Assembly: GCA_943737045.1 (NCBI GenBank)
Contig: CALSFV010000008.1
Span: forward strand, 1,178,001-1,242,000
Length of the DNA: 64,000 bases
Reading direction: 5' to 3'
Source of the DNA: Parapristionchus giblindavisi
Lineage: Eukaryota > Nematoda > Chromadorea > Rhabditida > Diplogasteridae
Part shown: positions 63,520-64,000 of the stretch, piece after piece
How positions within the stretch are numbered: position 1 is the stretch's first letter
Layout: every line of letters starts with the position of its first letter
Translations under genes and position numbers: made by a program
Notes under the pieces: generated by a model
Seen by the model: only the letters and a program-made list of their open reading frames with translations
The model's database searches: none
What the model was told of the DNA's origin: nothing

Positions 63520-64000
63520 AGTGACTCTTCTCCTTGTTTCACCAGAACATATTAGTAGCATCCATGGATACGAATATGAGAAGGTACAATTGATTAGTGG
63601 ATACGCCATGTGCATCTTGAACACTGCTTCCAACTGCAAAATCAATAGATACGAGGATATTAACGCATTGATGGTGTGACGTCAGTCACGAAAAGTTTGC
63701 GAATAAAGCATATTCCGTCTTCCTTCAATACCTCTCTGTATATCCATGAACGTCGACAAACCATTTGCCGGCAAACATAACGTCCCAACCGTAAGAGAAA
63801 TCCTGTGAAGGAAAACGGCTTGGCAACGCTCATGGATATGGACTCACATAGAATCTCTGTATCAATAAATACAATTAATTGAAGGATCGCTTACGTTTTT
63901 GCAGCTACTGAATATGTATACTATGATGAAATAAATAGTGATGATACAGAGAAAGAAAAATAGCACGAGAGAGACTAGAAGAAGTGAAAATTCTCTTCTT
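63520..64000 (-). CDS. Unresolved coding candidate at the window edge
   Basis: On the minus strand, 63,895-63,999 encodes a strongly hydrophobic stretch (SLLLVSLVLFFFLCIITIYF) ending at a donor-like AAC|GTAAGCG. Further exons could be 63,738-63,804 and 63,528-63,634. One reading of the last two joins smoothly to a TGA (ISLTVGTLCLPANGLSTFMD ... DATNMFW), but it does not join the hydrophobic exon in phase. On the plus strand an alternative terminal exon after TTTTTGCAG (63,904) reads TEYVYYDEINSDDTEKEK then TAG. Strand and structure remain open. Confidence 0.25.

Noticed and set aside
63668..63840. 57-aa frame beginning MSVAKPFSF on the minus strand
   Set aside because: It crosses a plausible intron of the unresolved edge gene and competes with two other readings; no basis to choose it.

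Overview
The window looks like nuclear DNA of a nematode. The evidence is AT-rich sequence, short introns with TTTTCAG-type acceptors, an acceptor lying 2-4 nt before several start codons (as in spliced-leader trans-splicing), a fragment of a nematode-type serpentine chemoreceptor, and an enoyl-CoA hydratase very close to nematode ECH-6. The species cannot be named from sequence alone. Genes are split into small exons, so almost all long simple open frames are shadows or repeats. The genes below were assembled by hand from splice sites and reading phase.

Layout. 1-1,760: an inverted duplication around a broken gene for an acidic nuclear-type protein. 1,761-9,960: mostly small inverted-repeat elements, plus one candidate first exon at 7,619. 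9,965-32,990: the central structure. A plus-strand gene (acidic, disordered product) and a minus-strand C2H2 zinc-finger gene converge here, and the block holding both 3' parts is present three times in tandem (about 10,670, 20,200 and 26,527). Only the left copy is attached to the upstream exons of the plus gene, and only the right copy to the start of the zinc-finger gene at 35,690. These outer copies read open where I checked, while inner or wrong-side copies carry stops. Each block also carries a tRNA-Ala(AGC) and an initiator tRNA-Met, both antisense in introns of the plus gene.

35,700-47,100: a purine-rich tract, an orphan coding stretch, tRNA-like inverted-repeat elements, LINE fragments, a small secreted Cys-rich ORF, a truncated chemoreceptor gene and a 1.45-kb foldback transposon. 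47,114-53,158: a complete eight-exon minus-strand gene for a 324-aa charged protein, with three large inverted-repeat elements in its introns. 54,300-58,820: a candidate exon, a foldback element with TTA target duplication, and more small elements. 59,051-61,571: a complete eight-exon gene for mitochondrial enoyl-CoA hydratase (284 aa). 62,307-62,882: a LINE endonuclease fragment. 63,520-64,000: a possible gene end that I could not resolve.

The most unusual theme is the large number of terminal-inverted-repeat and foldback elements that carry tRNA-like internal Pol III promoter boxes. The second is the triplicated convergent gene pair with its mosaic history.
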